A DNA stretch of 64,000 nucleotides from Amphibalanus amphitrite (taxonomy: Eukaryota; Arthropoda; Thecostraca; Balanomorpha; Balanidae): NCBI RefSeq assembly GCF_019059575.1, contig NW_024882313.1, positions 124,001-188,000 of the forward strand, read 5' to 3'. Below the pieces are notes generated by a model. It was given only the letters and a program-made list of their open reading frames with translations, was not told where the DNA came from and ran no database searches. A program made the position numbers and the translations under genes. Each line of letters starts with the position of its first letter. Positions within the stretch are counted from its first letter, which is position 1. This document shows positions 33,990 through 43,543 of the stretch, in pieces.

Positions 33990-34513
33990 TTAATGCACTC
34001 CTGATGAATTATGCACTTAGAGTAGAAACCTAGCACACATTTAAGATCAACAGACCAGTCTTAGCATTGCCCTTCACATTTATTGACAAACGCATTATTG
34101 ACAACGGTTTGATCTAGTTCGATTGACCGATTTCCCGAAAATTAAACTCAGCAATCACACCCAAATTCACCATTAACTTCATTAGTACCTAACTATCATA
34201 AAAGAACATGCCTCTTAACGTGTTCCAACTTTTCCGTTCCCCACCCACCATTACCATTTCTTTTAAATATAAATTTAGTTCGAATCTGTTTGAATGGACG
34301 GATGACAGAGCTGGAGCCTACGCTAAGCAGAGCTTGTTGCGTAGACCCCGACCCTACCGTCCGATCACGCAATTCCGGGTAACGGGAGAATTTTAGATGC
34401 CAAAGTTTAACGTGCCCTTCAAAGCCGGACACGGCCTGTCCCACTCAACTGATTTCAACAGGCTGCGGCTGCTCCCACCAACCGCAGACCATCTCTGTCA
34501 GGAGTCTCAAAAA

Positions 34514-34594
34514 TCGAGCGCCGGAGCGACTCGAACCCGCGCGGGCTCTCACCAACGGGAGTCCGGCGCTCCACCAACTGAGCTACGGGACAGG
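34514..34594 (-). repeat. tRNA-like module (tRNA-derived SINE head or pseudogene)
   Basis: The minus strand reads GTCCCGTAGCTCAGTTGGTG (box A, TAGCTCAGTTGG) and, about 45 bases on, GCGGGTTCGAGTC (box B). Both RNA polymerase III promoter boxes are intact. The acceptor and T stems do not pair and the anticodon arm is weak, so it is not a functional tRNA. It lies 70 bp past the 3' end of the ectodomain gene on the same strand. Confidence 0.75.
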
Positions 34595-34637
34595 CAAATT
34601 TACAATTTTTTATTTATTTCATAAAAATGGTAGCAAA

Positions 34638-34647
34638 TTTATTTATT
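34638..34647 (-). promoter_or_regulatory. overlapping AATAAA polyadenylation signals
   Basis: On the minus strand AATAAATAAA occurs about 17-26 bases after the TAA stop of the gene ending at 34664. A further AATAAATAAA lies at about 34610-34619. Confidence 0.6.
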
Positions 34648-34663
34648 ATATCTACCATTACCA

Positions 34664-36889
34664 TTAGCGATCAAGCAGATGTTGATAACTGAAACTCTCC
34701 GTGTTGCCGTCGTAGCTATCGAACCGTATGAGCGGCTGCTGATGCGGCAGCGGCCTTAGCTGCGGCTGCGGCAGCGGCTGCAGCTGCACCAGCTCCGGCC
34801 GGATCGGCTCATAGACGTTCTGGCTGTAGACGGTGGCGCGTCCCGACCCCTGCTGATTCTGGCCGCCGACCTCCGCGCCCTCCCCGCCGCCCTGACGGAG
34901 CACCCGGTTGGCGAGCACCATCAGCGCCGCCTCGACGGCCGACGACGACGACGACTGGACGATGTCGGGAGGGGGCTTTGCTGCTGCCTCGCGGCGGCGG
35001 CGGCGTCTGCGGTGCACCAGGACGGCCACCAGCGCCACGCCCAGCACGGCGGTCAGCGAGAGCACCACGCCCAGCGCCAGGAACAGCATCAGCCGGCTCT
35101 GGTGCCGCGCCGCCGACATGCTCAGATCCGCAGCCCCGGCGTCGCTGGAGGACGTCGAGCTCCCGCCCGCTGAACTGGCAGTTTTATTCGGACCCGTGTC
35201 CTCAACTTTTTGTTTTGCGTTGCCACCAACGTCAATTCTTTCATCCCCCATCTCTCTCTTCAAGTCCCCGTCCTCTTTCGTTTTGCCCTCGATGTCAATT
35301 TCTTTTTCCATTTTCTCCTGAATGTGCGTTTCTCCTTCCATCTTCAGCTGAGCTGAATAAGCGACGACGGGCCCTCCGTCTTGACGCTTATCTCTCTCGG
35401 AGTGAGGCGCAGCTTCCCCTTCACCAGATACTTGTGTCGGAGCGTCGTCAGGTGTCAGCTGTACTCTAGATGCCCGGGCGGCGCCTTTCTCTTCTGCTGC
35501 TGTGCCCTCTGTCTTGCCAGCCGGAGTCTCTGCTCTCTCCATTTTGTTGACCTCTGTCGCAGGATATCGGCTTCCATTTCCATCATTGTGCTGTTGATTT
35601 TTTGCATCATGTCCACCTGCGTCCGCAGTAGATGGGTGGGATGGACCGCTGCCCGATGGTTTGATTACGTCGGCTCGGATCAAGGCTCGGATTGGCAGGT
35701 TGTGCTCTCCGAAGGCCCGAGCGGCCTCCAGGTCCGTCGTCTCACCGGCCAGTTGGCTGCGGAGGCGTTCTGGGTCACACCGGTGTCTGCCAGCTACCTC
35801 TGGGAAAGGCAAATGGGCGTCCTGGTCACACAGACTCTGCTCGTACAGCTGCCAGAAGACCGCCTCCTGTGTCGGACTGAGCGGCCCGCTGTCGGGACCG
35901 GCGCACAGTGCGCGTGTCAGGTTCTCCGTGGGGCAGAGACCTGTCGACATCGAGCGCACTCTCAGGTCTGTGACGGCCACGTCGGCACACTCAGAGAACG
36001 TCAGCGAGCCCGGCTCGGCCTCGGTGATATCCATCTGGTGGATGTTGACCGGCGGAAGGAAGCCTGAAGGCGTAGGTTTGATGAGCATGCTGTTCAGCGC
36101 ATTCTTTCCGAGTCTTTCAATTCGAACCTTTTCCAGGTGGATCGAGTCGTTTGCCATAACTGAAAATCCACTCGGATTCAGTATCTGAACAAACAAATCA
36201 GTGACTTTGAGCTCTCCCACTGTCAGATTTACGCCTTTCTCGTGCAATGTCAAGATTTCGCTGCTACTGATACTGAGCTTTTGTAGCTTTCCAGAAAACG
36301 CCCCAGGATGAAGAACTTCTATGCGACTGGACTGAATAGAGAATGCCTTCATGGTGTCGGCTCCAGTAAAGCATTCGGGCTTGGCATCGGTGATATTCAC
36401 GTTGTTGAAAATGGTGTTAGAAACTTCACCGCCAAAACTTTGACCAGGGCACACCTCCATGAGAACATTATTCAGCGACATTTCGGCGACCGGCCCCGAA
36501 AATGCTCTCGAACCTAAGGCTAGCTTATTGATGTCCTGCAGCATCAATCTGGGCCCCAGAGTTTCGGAGTCGAGTCGGAAGGCGTCATTCTTGACGTGAA
36601 GTTTGGCAATTCTAACCAACTCAACATTGACACCTTCTCCCCAAAATCCACTTACGGCCTGACTGTCAATCTGAACGCTTTCGATGTCTTCCATGCGAAA
36701 CAGCGTCAGCGCCGAGTGATTCTGCAAGGCCATCCCTCCATTTTCTATGACTACGCTGTGAGTATTGCGGATGCTGAAGTTCGCGAGCTGTGTCAAGCTG
36801 CTGAAGGCGTTTCCCTGGATAATGACAGCCTTGGCTTTTACAACGAGCAATTCTTGCAAAGATGCCGGTCCATCACCGCGAAAAATTAT
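34664..36889 (-). CDS. last coding exon of a single-pass LRR-like membrane protein
   Basis: A 741-residue exon starting after acceptor TTGTAATTGTTTCAG in phase 0 with IIFRGDGPASLQELLVV and ending SYQHLLDR-stop. Residues 1 to about 340 are irregular leucine/isoleucine-rich repeats of roughly 20-25 residues (VVIENGGM..., KLSISSSEILTLHE...), suggesting an LRR-like solenoid. Paired cysteines follow (ECADVAV, GLCPTENLTRALC, SLCDQDAHL), then about 200 low-complexity Ser/Thr/Glu/Lys residues. A membrane helix lies near residue 605-628 (LFLALGVVLSLTAVLGVALV), with a stop-transfer HRRRRRRR and a 110-residue cytosolic tail containing YSQNVYEPI. Several N-glycosylation sequons are present (NLTVGE, NVNITD). 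I do not recognise the family and assign no function. The signal peptide is on the upstream exon 37530-37694. Confidence 0.85.
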   Translation of the reverse strand: MIFRGDGPASLQELLVVKAKAVIIQGNAFSSLTQLANFSIRNTHSVVIENGGMALQNHSALTLFRMEDIESVQIDSQAVSGFWGEGVNVELVRIAKLHVKNDAFRLDSETLGPRLMLQDINKLALGSRAFSGPVAEMSLNNVLMEVCPGQSFGGEVSNTIFNNVNITDAKPECFTGADTMKAFSIQSSRIEVLHPGAFSGKLQKLSISSSEILTLHEKGVNLTVGELKVTDLFVQILNPSGFSVMANDSIHLEKVRIERLGKNALNSMLIKPTPSGFLPPVNIHQMDITEAEPGSLTFSECADVAVTDLRVRSMSTGLCPTENLTRALCAGPDSGPLSPTQEAVFWQLYEQSLCDQDAHLPFPEVAGRHRCDPERLRSQLAGETTDLEAARAFGEHNLPIRALIRADVIKPSGSGPSHPSTADAGGHDAKNQQHNDGNGSRYPATEVNKMERAETPAGKTEGTAAEEKGAARASRVQLTPDDAPTQVSGEGEAAPHSERDKRQDGGPVVAYSAQLKMEGETHIQEKMEKEIDIEGKTKEDGDLKREMGDERIDVGGNAKQKVEDTGPNKTASSAGGSSTSSSDAGAADLSMSAARHQSRLMLFLALGVVLSLTAVLGVALVAVLVHRRRRRRREAAAKPPPDIVQSSSSSAVEAALMVLANRVLRQGGGEGAEVGGQNQQGSGRATVYSQNVYEPIRPELVQLQPLPQPQLRPLPHQQPLIRFDSYDGNTESFSYQHLLDR

Positions 36890-37032
36890 CTGAAACAATT
36901 ACAAGTCTAACGTTAGAATTCGCCTACTTTTGCAAAATGGTCAGAGAACTCAGATTTGTTTTTCAATAGAAAAACACAATTCTAGCAAATAGTGTTTTAA
37001 CTATTGACAACAAACCTTCGGCTACTCAGTAC

Positions 37033-37080
37033 CTGTACTATATCAAACGTTCCCAGGTTTATTGTTGTTATATCAAACTT
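37033..37080 (-). CDS. candidate small internal exon of the LRR-like gene
   Basis: The frame KFDITTINLGTFDIVQ ends at CAG-GTACTGAG, a usable donor in phase 0, and would join the following exon to read GTFDIVQ-IIFRGDG, which fits the repeat pattern. The 5' boundary is unclear because the same frame has an in-frame TGA just upstream. Confidence 0.45.
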
Positions 37081-37260
37081 TCATCTATGCCTATTGTTCA
37101 GCGTTCCGCCATTTTCTATCCTCATGGCAGTCAAATCCTTCTCTTCCACGCTGACGCCTCAACCTCCAGATCCGTACTGGACGGTCACCTCCATCAAATG
37201 TGACGTGGGTAGCTCCGTCAGGAGCAGGCCCCTCGTGTGTTGGGGTGGCCATTAGCCTGA
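37081..37260 (-). CDS. possible further exon sequence with in-frame TGA codons
   Basis: In the same frame as the small exon, upstream sequence reads LTELPTSHLMEVTVQYGSGG, TGA, GVSVEEKDLTAMRIENGG and so on to a second TGA. The words LTELP and MRIENGG resemble the leucine-rich ectodomain (compare VVIENGG in the last exon). The exon structure is unresolved: small introns, a damaged gene or recoding are all possible. Confidence 0.3.
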
Positions 37261-37529
37261 CTGATTGGACTGCCATGTGACGGCGTCAGCCCCGACGGCG
37301 CACCGAGGTGACCGCCCTAACCAATGACTCCCCCTAATTCCCGTCATCTTTCCGATTCTGAAAATGTGTTGGTAGACCGAAAGGACCTAAATCTAAAAAA
37401 GTTCATTGTTTTCTGCACTTCATTTCAGCTTAATCAGCACTTATAAACCGTTTTATTTTACGTGTGAAGTAAACTGTGCATACCAATACCGCATTGAGTA
37501 AAATCACTAATACATATCCCAGTACTCAC

Positions 37530-37694
37530 GGTGTCCATATCGCAGTCGCAGGTAACTCGGCTGGCCTCGGCACAGCTGGGCTCCGCGGTGCAGCAGGGCA
37601 CGGCGCAGATCCCCTCCGGCCCGTCAGCCCCCAGGCAAGAGACAAAGGCCAGTGACGTCACCAGCCACCAGAGCAGCCGTCGGCAGCCCTCCAT
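37530..37694 (-). CDS. first coding exon of the LRR-like gene: signal peptide and cysteine cluster
   Basis: ATG at 37694; 55 codons ending in phase 0 at donor ACC-GTGAGTACT. MEGCRRLLWWLVTSLAFVSC is a clear signal peptide, followed by a cysteine pattern ICAVPCC...C...VTCDC like the N-terminal cap of LRR proteins. It aligns without gaps over its core with the exon at 62535-62693 (IC-x3-CC ... VTC-x-C), which supports both the start and the donor. Confidence 0.85.
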
Positions 37695-38490
37695 GACCGG
37701 GCGGGGCCTGGGAGGGGCTGACACCGACCCTGGACCGTTGCGAAACGCACCCGTATGCAGCACTTTGCAAGTGCAGATTGGCCGTCTGCGGCTACAATCG
37801 CACGACAGTGCTCCGAGCTGATGATAGCTGTATCAAGTTCAAACGTCAGTAATCACATGACGACGACGCCAACGATGTCACTCGTGTAGATAGCAAACAA
37901 GGACCGTTTACCGATTTTCTTTGTCCAAAGCACGGATGACTTAAGACGCCATTCACGTTTAGTTTTTACAAGCTTTACCTATCCAAATGATCTGACGATA
38001 AAAACAGTGCAATTTTCTCGAAGAAAACAGCACCATGCTTCAAGCAATTCTGTCGCTTGCTTACAGGAGGCGCTCGAATTCTGCCCTTCTTTCTCTGCGA
38101 TGCAGAGCTCGGCCATGACTTTCGCTACGTGCGCCTCCTTGCATGAAAACAGCTTCTGGGGATTCGTCGGCGACCAGAGACTGTATCATTCCCGTGGAGG
38201 CTTGCTGTATAGTAGCTCACACCACTTCTCACCACTCCAGAATCAGATCACCCGTTCGAAGTTCGAGCCATTCTTTCGCTTGACTGACGAAGTGTGCACG
38301 TTTCCAGTCTTGACACCATGTTGTCAGTGGAGAGGACGGACTTAGTATCGGACGGTATGGTTTTCAGTTCAGTTTCTTGCGGATACTCGTCCATACATTC
38401 CAAAAGGACAATCCCAGGCCCTCTGAAGCCTTGCAAACGTGGATATTGGGCTGATTTGTTTAGGAATAAGAGGTGGACTCTGTCCACCTC
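37695..38490. other. upstream region of the LRR-like gene
   Basis: No gene recognised. The segment before 37890 presumably contains its promoter; no TATA box or other defined motif is convincing. Confidence 0.45.
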
Positions 38491-38494
38491 CTAA

Positions 38495-39503
38495 AGGAAA
38501 AGGGCCACCTTTAACATGGGGAATGAAACTGAGATAGCCATCTTGTAGCCCGTGTCCGAAAACCTATCTGTCTACCTCCTTACGGCCGATTTCGGCCTCC
38601 ATTCGTAGTTATCGGCAATTTTAAAAGAAAATACGCCAGGAATGCGTTCTTATCCGACAATACAGCCACCCGCGGCGAGGCTTTGGTTTTTTACCAATCA
38701 GCTCCAACCAGCTCAGCTTTAACCAATCAGCTTATCTGACACAATCCGACGAGTCTGTCTTCTGAACGCTGATTGGCTTGAGTGTGACGTCATCGCTATG
38801 CCATCATACAGTAGGTGCCGTAGAGAGTATCAACATAGTACCAATATGTTAAATAGTTTTAAATACTTTTTCGCGAATTGTGCACTTCTGGCACCAGTTT
38901 TAAAAAGAAAATGAAAAATAATAATGTCAAAATGAAAAACAACGATATCTTCATATTTCACGAAGGTGGCCCTTTTCCTTTAAAGGAAAGGAAAGGAAAA
39001 GGAAAAGGGCCACCTTCGTGAAATATGAAGATATCGTTGTTTTTCATTTTGACATTATTATTTTTCATTTTCTTTTTAAAACTGGTGCCAGAAGTGCACA
39101 ATTCGCGAAAAAGTATTTAAAACTATTTAACATATTGATACTATGTTGATACTCTCTACGGCACCTACTGTATGATGGCATAGCGATGACGTCACACTCA
39201 AGCCAATCAGCGTTCAGAAGACAGACTCGTCGGATTGTGTCAGATAAGCTGATTGGTTAAAGCTGAGCTGGTTGGAGCTGATTGGTAAAAAACCAAAGCC
39301 TCGCCGCGGGTGGCTGTATTGTCGGATAAGAACGCATTCCTGGGATAAGGACGCATTCCTGGCGTATTTTCTTTTAAAATTGCCGATAACTACGAATGGA
39401 GGCCGAAATCGGCCGTAAGGAGGTAGACATTTAGGTTTTCGGACACGGGCTACAAGATGGCTATCTCAGTTTCAATCCCCATGTTAAAGGTGGCCCTTTT
39501 CCT
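38495..39503. mobile_element. 1-kb near-perfect palindrome of two inverted MITE copies
   Basis: Left unit 38495-38979 and right unit 39000-39503 are inverted copies, each bounded by AGGAAAAGGGCCACCTT-type ends. The central TTAA (38980-38983) and the outer TTAA (39504-39507) are kept; the left flank is CTAA. The right unit has an extra 17-18 bp duplication (GGATAAGGACGCATTCCTG). The interior word GAGATAGCCATC is shared with the 467-bp MITE family. The arms show few other differences. Confidence 0.92.
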
Positions 39504-39507
39504 TTAA

Positions 39508-40547
39508 CCCTCGCCGGACCTATTGGTTTTCTACATACGCGCCGGCCGAGGGGGGGGGGGGGCGGGTACGACCCCCCCCTCGCCGTTTCGCCCCTGGTGG
39601 AGCTAGCGCGTCGCGGAAAAAACGAGCGTGTGCGCCGTTACGAGACGCAGAGATTGGTACCCGATTTTAAGGTCCTAGGTCAACCGGTGACCTCTGAGGT
39701 CAGGTCAAGTGCCCCAAGGTACGGTTCAGTTTTTGGTGAATAACTTCGCAAAAAACGGCCGCAGAGCGCCGATTTTGGCAGCATCGTGTTCGTCTCGCTC
39801 AGGCGCGTCGAATGATATGCTTTTTGTCCGGGTCAGGTCAACTTGGAGTGTTGACCTCAGGTCAAGGTCAGGTCAGCACCCCCAGGTCACGAAGTTGGTC
39901 GAAAGGGGTCATGTCGCATATCATTCGATTTGGCAGGTCTTCCTGAGTCCATTGGTGGCTTTCCCGACTCGCTAGCTCAATTTGATCAAGAGTTATTGAC
40001 GAAAAACTAATATGACCTTGATGACGTCATAAATGACGTCACGCAAGGTCAACATTGCAAAAGTGACGCATCTAACCTTGCAAGGAGTGCATCAAATCAC
40101 GATTCTGTGTGCTTGAGATAGTTGGAGATCGTTCCCGGCGCCAGAATAGCAGTTTGAATTTTTCCCCATTGACTTATAATGGTGAGGTCACGAAAATGAC
40201 CTGACCTCATATGACCTTTAGGAAAAATCCGAGATATACAAGTTGTGGGACTCATAATGGATACTAGATCCTGCAAGTTTCATTTCCCTGTGACATCTCC
40301 TCTGGCAGTGAGGGCGTTGCGAAGTTGCGACATCTGAAGACCGTGCAGAGGTTCACTTATGACGTCATAGGTCAGTGACCTGACCTGACCCAAAAATGCG
40401 GTTGGTGTCAAAAGATGCGGCTTGGATCAAAGGTCAGGTATGCCAAGTTTCAGCTCTCTATCGCCAGCGTGTTCGGAGCTATCGCGAAAAAAACCCTATG
40501 GGGGGGGGGGGCGGCACCCGCCCCCCCCCCCCCTCGGCCGGCGAGGG
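39508..40547. mobile_element. 1040-bp TTAA-flanked G-hairpin element with AGGTCA clusters
   Basis: TTAA at 39504-39507 (shared with the palindrome on its left) and 40548-40551. Starts CCCTCGCCGG and ends CCGGCGAGGG. Left hairpin G12-CGGGTACGA-C7, right hairpin G11-CGGCACCCG-C13. The interior is AGGTCA-rich and has the inverted pair TCGAATGATAT / ATATCATTCGA (39809, 39918) also present in 32349-33347. No coding capacity. Confidence 0.9.
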
Positions 40548-40551
40548 TTAA

Positions 40552-40879
40552 GGACTCGGGGTTGAAACGCGCCAGTCCCTGACAACTGCACAGGGGCAGA
40601 TTGGTCGCAGCATGCAGTGTGCAGGCTGCTTGAGTCGTGTCACCGATAGCAGGGTTAGGGCTTAGGGCAGCTATTAGTAAATACACTCGACGATATAAGA
40701 TAGAGACATCACCCAGGTACTTAACCTGAGGCCTTTGTGCAGAATATGGCGCCGATAACACCCTCACGAGCGCCTATGTACATACGTTGACTAGCACTCA
40801 GTGACATTTGGAAGAACATCGACATTTTTTTTTACATTGGGGACTGCAAAAGTGGCATTTAATCCGCGCCCTGCTGGGG
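40552..40879. other. no gene recognised
   Basis: Sequence between the G-hairpin element and the transposase relic; nothing else seen. Confidence 0.45.
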
Positions 40880-41200
40880 AGGGAGGGCGCTGATGTTTGC
40901 TCACGTCCTCTTGACCGTTTTTTGGAGCTGTCCTGGGCCCAAGGTCTTGCGTCCCAGCGATCGCTGGGAGGTCTGGTCTGGCCAAGTTCCTGCTGCACAA
41001 TTCCCAAGAGCAATTCGATTGGATTTAGATCAGGGTTGTTCTCTAGCCTTGTGCCCTTCGCCCAGCAATTGGAAATATGCTCCTTGCACTACGTGTGCGA
41101 TCTGGTAGACCAATGAGCACGATCATTGTCTTCCGTGACAATGCTGTCCGACCTGTGTGGCACCATGCGCCGCTGAAGAAAGGAGCCCATGGTCGCCGTC
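40880..41200 (-). pseudogene. Tc1/mariner-type transposase relic
   Basis: Minus-strand translation gives VTEDNDRAHWSTRSHT, then a stop and frameshifted spacing, then NPDLNPIELLLGIVQQEL. These match the second aspartate (D-N-x-x-x-H) and the PDLNPIE third-acid block of Tc1/mariner DDE transposases. Stops and missing domains make it non-functional. Limits are approximate. Confidence 0.75.
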
Positions 41201-41250
41201 TTGTTGATAGCAGGAAGACAGGCTTTCTTCAGGATATTCTCTGTATATGC

Positions 41251-41455
41251 ATAGTCTGGCAAACCTAAGAAAGAATGGATTTAAAGTGCTGCGGCTGTTC
41301 ATGCATGTGCATTTATATTGTGAGGGCATATTTTCTGTCACACCTTTTCACACAAATTTCTTCGAACCATGTATTCAAGGTGATCAAAACACGTGCAAAA
41401 CTGCGCAAAGTGATTTAGGCGCTTTAACTCCGTTCTTTCTTAGGTTTGCCAGACA
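41251..41455. repeat. about 200-bp inverted-repeat pair
   Basis: GTCTGGCAAACCTAAGAAAG near 41251 recurs as CTTTCTTAGGTTTGCCAGAC ending at about 41455. Perfect 22-bp inverted repeats around a 160-bp spacer suggest a terminal-inverted-repeat insertion, possibly the end of the Tc1-like relic next to it. Confidence 0.75.
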
Positions 41456-42406
41456 CTAGTAGCCGAAAAACGTACCTACCAGTGGCGGCGGAAGGTATTC
41501 TAGGATAGGGGTGCAAACGATATTGAAGCGCCCCTTCCCGCTGGGCGCCCCTTACCATGCCGATGGCCGTCCCTGCACTGGAAAATCAGTTTCGCCCCTA
41601 TACAGGCGCCCATAGAAGTTTGCAGAGTGCTGTTCCTGGTCATAATCATCTCCCCAGTAAAAAAAAAAAACGCAAAATACGCCCTAGCACTAGGGGTGTA
41701 ACCGCCCATACGGACAGTGCAATTTTACAGGCCCCAATCTCGGACCTCCCTTAACATTCATATGTTGTAAACGGCAAACCGCCCCCGATAAATGTTACAC
41801 CAACTAATTTCCTCTCGCATATCGGCCATCAAGCGCCCCTTTTTGTCGCATGGAGCCTGCAACGCTATAAGCCCTCATATGTTCGTGTTGGCGTTCGGAG
41901 GCTATCGCCTTCAAAGACGTCTCCATAAATGTTTCTTTTTCGTCCCACACACAGGCGCCCCTCTTTCGCATGCAGGCGCCCATAGGCGTCGCCAGACATT
42001 TTCGGTTGGGGGGGCAAAATCAAGTTTTGTGTTAAATCTTGCCTTTCCCCAGCCGTTACTCACTCGTTTTACATATCATTCGACGCGCAATGGTGCGAGG
42101 AATCCGATGGTGACAAAGTTTTCCTTCTAGCTATAGCATGTATTTTTTTACAAAAAAAAAATCAAAATTTTGAAATTTCTGGAGAAAAACGACCGTTAGA
42201 ATTACAGTGGCTGCGATTGCCGACGCACTGCAGACGGCCCCTGTGCAGACTCTCGTCGCTCATGATCATTACCCAGAAGAAGGTGAAAAACGCTCCATTT
42301 GAATCGGATCACCTCGCTAAAACCTCTATTCACGCATGCATGCCGAGGTTTTACGTGAAATGCATAGGGCTTATCCCAGTAAGGCGACACATGGATGAAG
42401 CTAATG

Positions 42407-43087
42407 CTACTTTTTCATTTTGTTTCGGTAGGCCCGTTTGTTCAGAGCGTAGCCGTCCTGTCGGTCTGCGCCTGTTACAGCTGTGACTGATTCGGTGGTC
42501 AGCTTTACAGCCCTTTCGGTGGATTGGGTATGGCAGGGGACCCCCTTTTTAAGGGGAGTCTGTAGAAAGTCGCGCAACTCATCCTCGCTCATGTGTCGTA
42601 CACAAGGGGGCTCAATGTCTCGGCCCTCGTCAACCGCTCGCTGCACGTTAACCAGTTCCATATAGTTGTTCGCTTGAACGTTAATTTCCGGCAGCCGGAA
42701 GTGCCGAATGGGCTGCTGCTGTGGCGGTGGGGGTGGCAGCTTTGGCGGCGGTCGTGGCGGCGGTGCCGGCGGTGGTGGTGGTGGTGATGGCCGCCGCCGT
42801 TTCAGACGCCGCTGCTGCTGCTGTGGCGGCGGCGCCGGCGGCGCCGGCGGCGGCGGCGGCGGTGGCGGTGGTGGTGGTGGCGATGGCCGCCGCCTCTGTC
42901 GCCGCTGCTCCTGCTGTGGCGGGGGCGGGAACGGCGGCTGCTCCTGTCGCTGCCTTTTTTGACGAATGCTCTGGATTATGCGGACTGCATCTGCCCTAAT
43001 GCCATGCCCCCGCCACAGCAGAAGCAGCGGCGACAGAGGCGGCGGCCACCGCCACCACCACCACCGCCACCGCCGCAACCGCCACAA
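42407..43087 (-). CDS. proline-rich open frame, left copy
   Basis: A long proline/glutamine/arginine tract is followed by a unique segment HFRLPEINVQANNYMELVNV, the words HMSEDELRDFLQTPLKKGV, and a basic end NKRAYRNKMKK-stop. The unique half looks protein-like, and the conservation of frame up to the one-base difference between copies suggests a former gene. I do not recognise the family. The start is uncertain because the frame runs through the spacer. Confidence 0.4.
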   Translation of the reverse strand: MWRLRRWRWWWWRWPPPLSPLLLLWRGHGIRADAVRIIQSIRQKRQRQEQPPFPPPPQQEQRRQRRRPSPPPPPPPPPPPPAPPAPPPQQQQRRLKRRRPSPPPPPPAPPPRPPPKLPPPPPQQQPIRHFRLPEINVQANNYMELVNVQRAVDEGRDIEPPCVRHMSEDELRDFLQTPLKKGVPCHTQSTERAVKLTTESVTAVTGADRQDGYALNKRAYRNKMKK

Positions 43088-43420
43088 CAGCAGCAGCGGC
43101 GTCTGAAACGGCGGCGGCCATCACCACCACCACCACCACCACCACCACCACCACCGCCGGCACCGCCGCCACGACCGCCGCCAAAGCTGCCACCCCCACC
43201 GCCACAGCAGCAACCCATTCGGCACTTCCGGCTGCCGGAAATTAACGTTCAAGCGAACAACTATATGGAACTGGTTAACGTGCAGCGAGCGGTTGACGAG
43301 GGCCGAGACATTGAGCCCCCTTGTGTACGGCACATGAGCGAGAATGAGTTGCGCGACTTTCTACAGACTCCCCTTAAAACGGGGGTCCCTGCCATACCCA
43401 ATCCACCGGAAGGGCTGTAA
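42959..43420 (+). pseudogene. proline-rich open frame, right inverted copy (probably frameshifted)
   Basis: Same protein as the left copy through HMSENELRDFLQTPLKTGV, then one cytosine fewer in the GGGGGTCCC(C) run shifts the frame, so it ends PEGL-stop instead of reaching NKMKK. Which copy keeps the original frame cannot be told from two sequences; the longer left frame is the more likely. Confidence 0.45.
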
Positions 43421-43543
43421 AGCTGACCACCGAATCAGTCACAGCTGTAACAGGCGCAGACCGACAGGACGGCTACGCTATGAACAAACGGGCCTACCGA
43501 AACAAAATGAAAAAGTAGCATTAGCTTCATCCATGTGTCGCCT

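Larger units (their letters stand above)
42382..43543. repeat. long inverted duplication, arms about 540 bp
   Basis: Left arm 42382-42926 and right arm 43007-43543 are inverted copies around an 80-bp spacer. Both outer edges carry GGCGACACATGGATGAAG. Differences are mainly in the number of GGC/GGT codons in the proline tract and single-base changes. Confidence 0.93.

Noticed and set aside
34514-34594. Functional tRNA gene
   Set aside because: Boxes A and B are intact but the acceptor and T stems do not pair and the anticodon stem is poor.
35381-36188. Plus-strand frames of 175-228 residues
   Set aside because: They are antisense shadows of the well-supported LRR-like exon; codon content and motifs support the minus strand.
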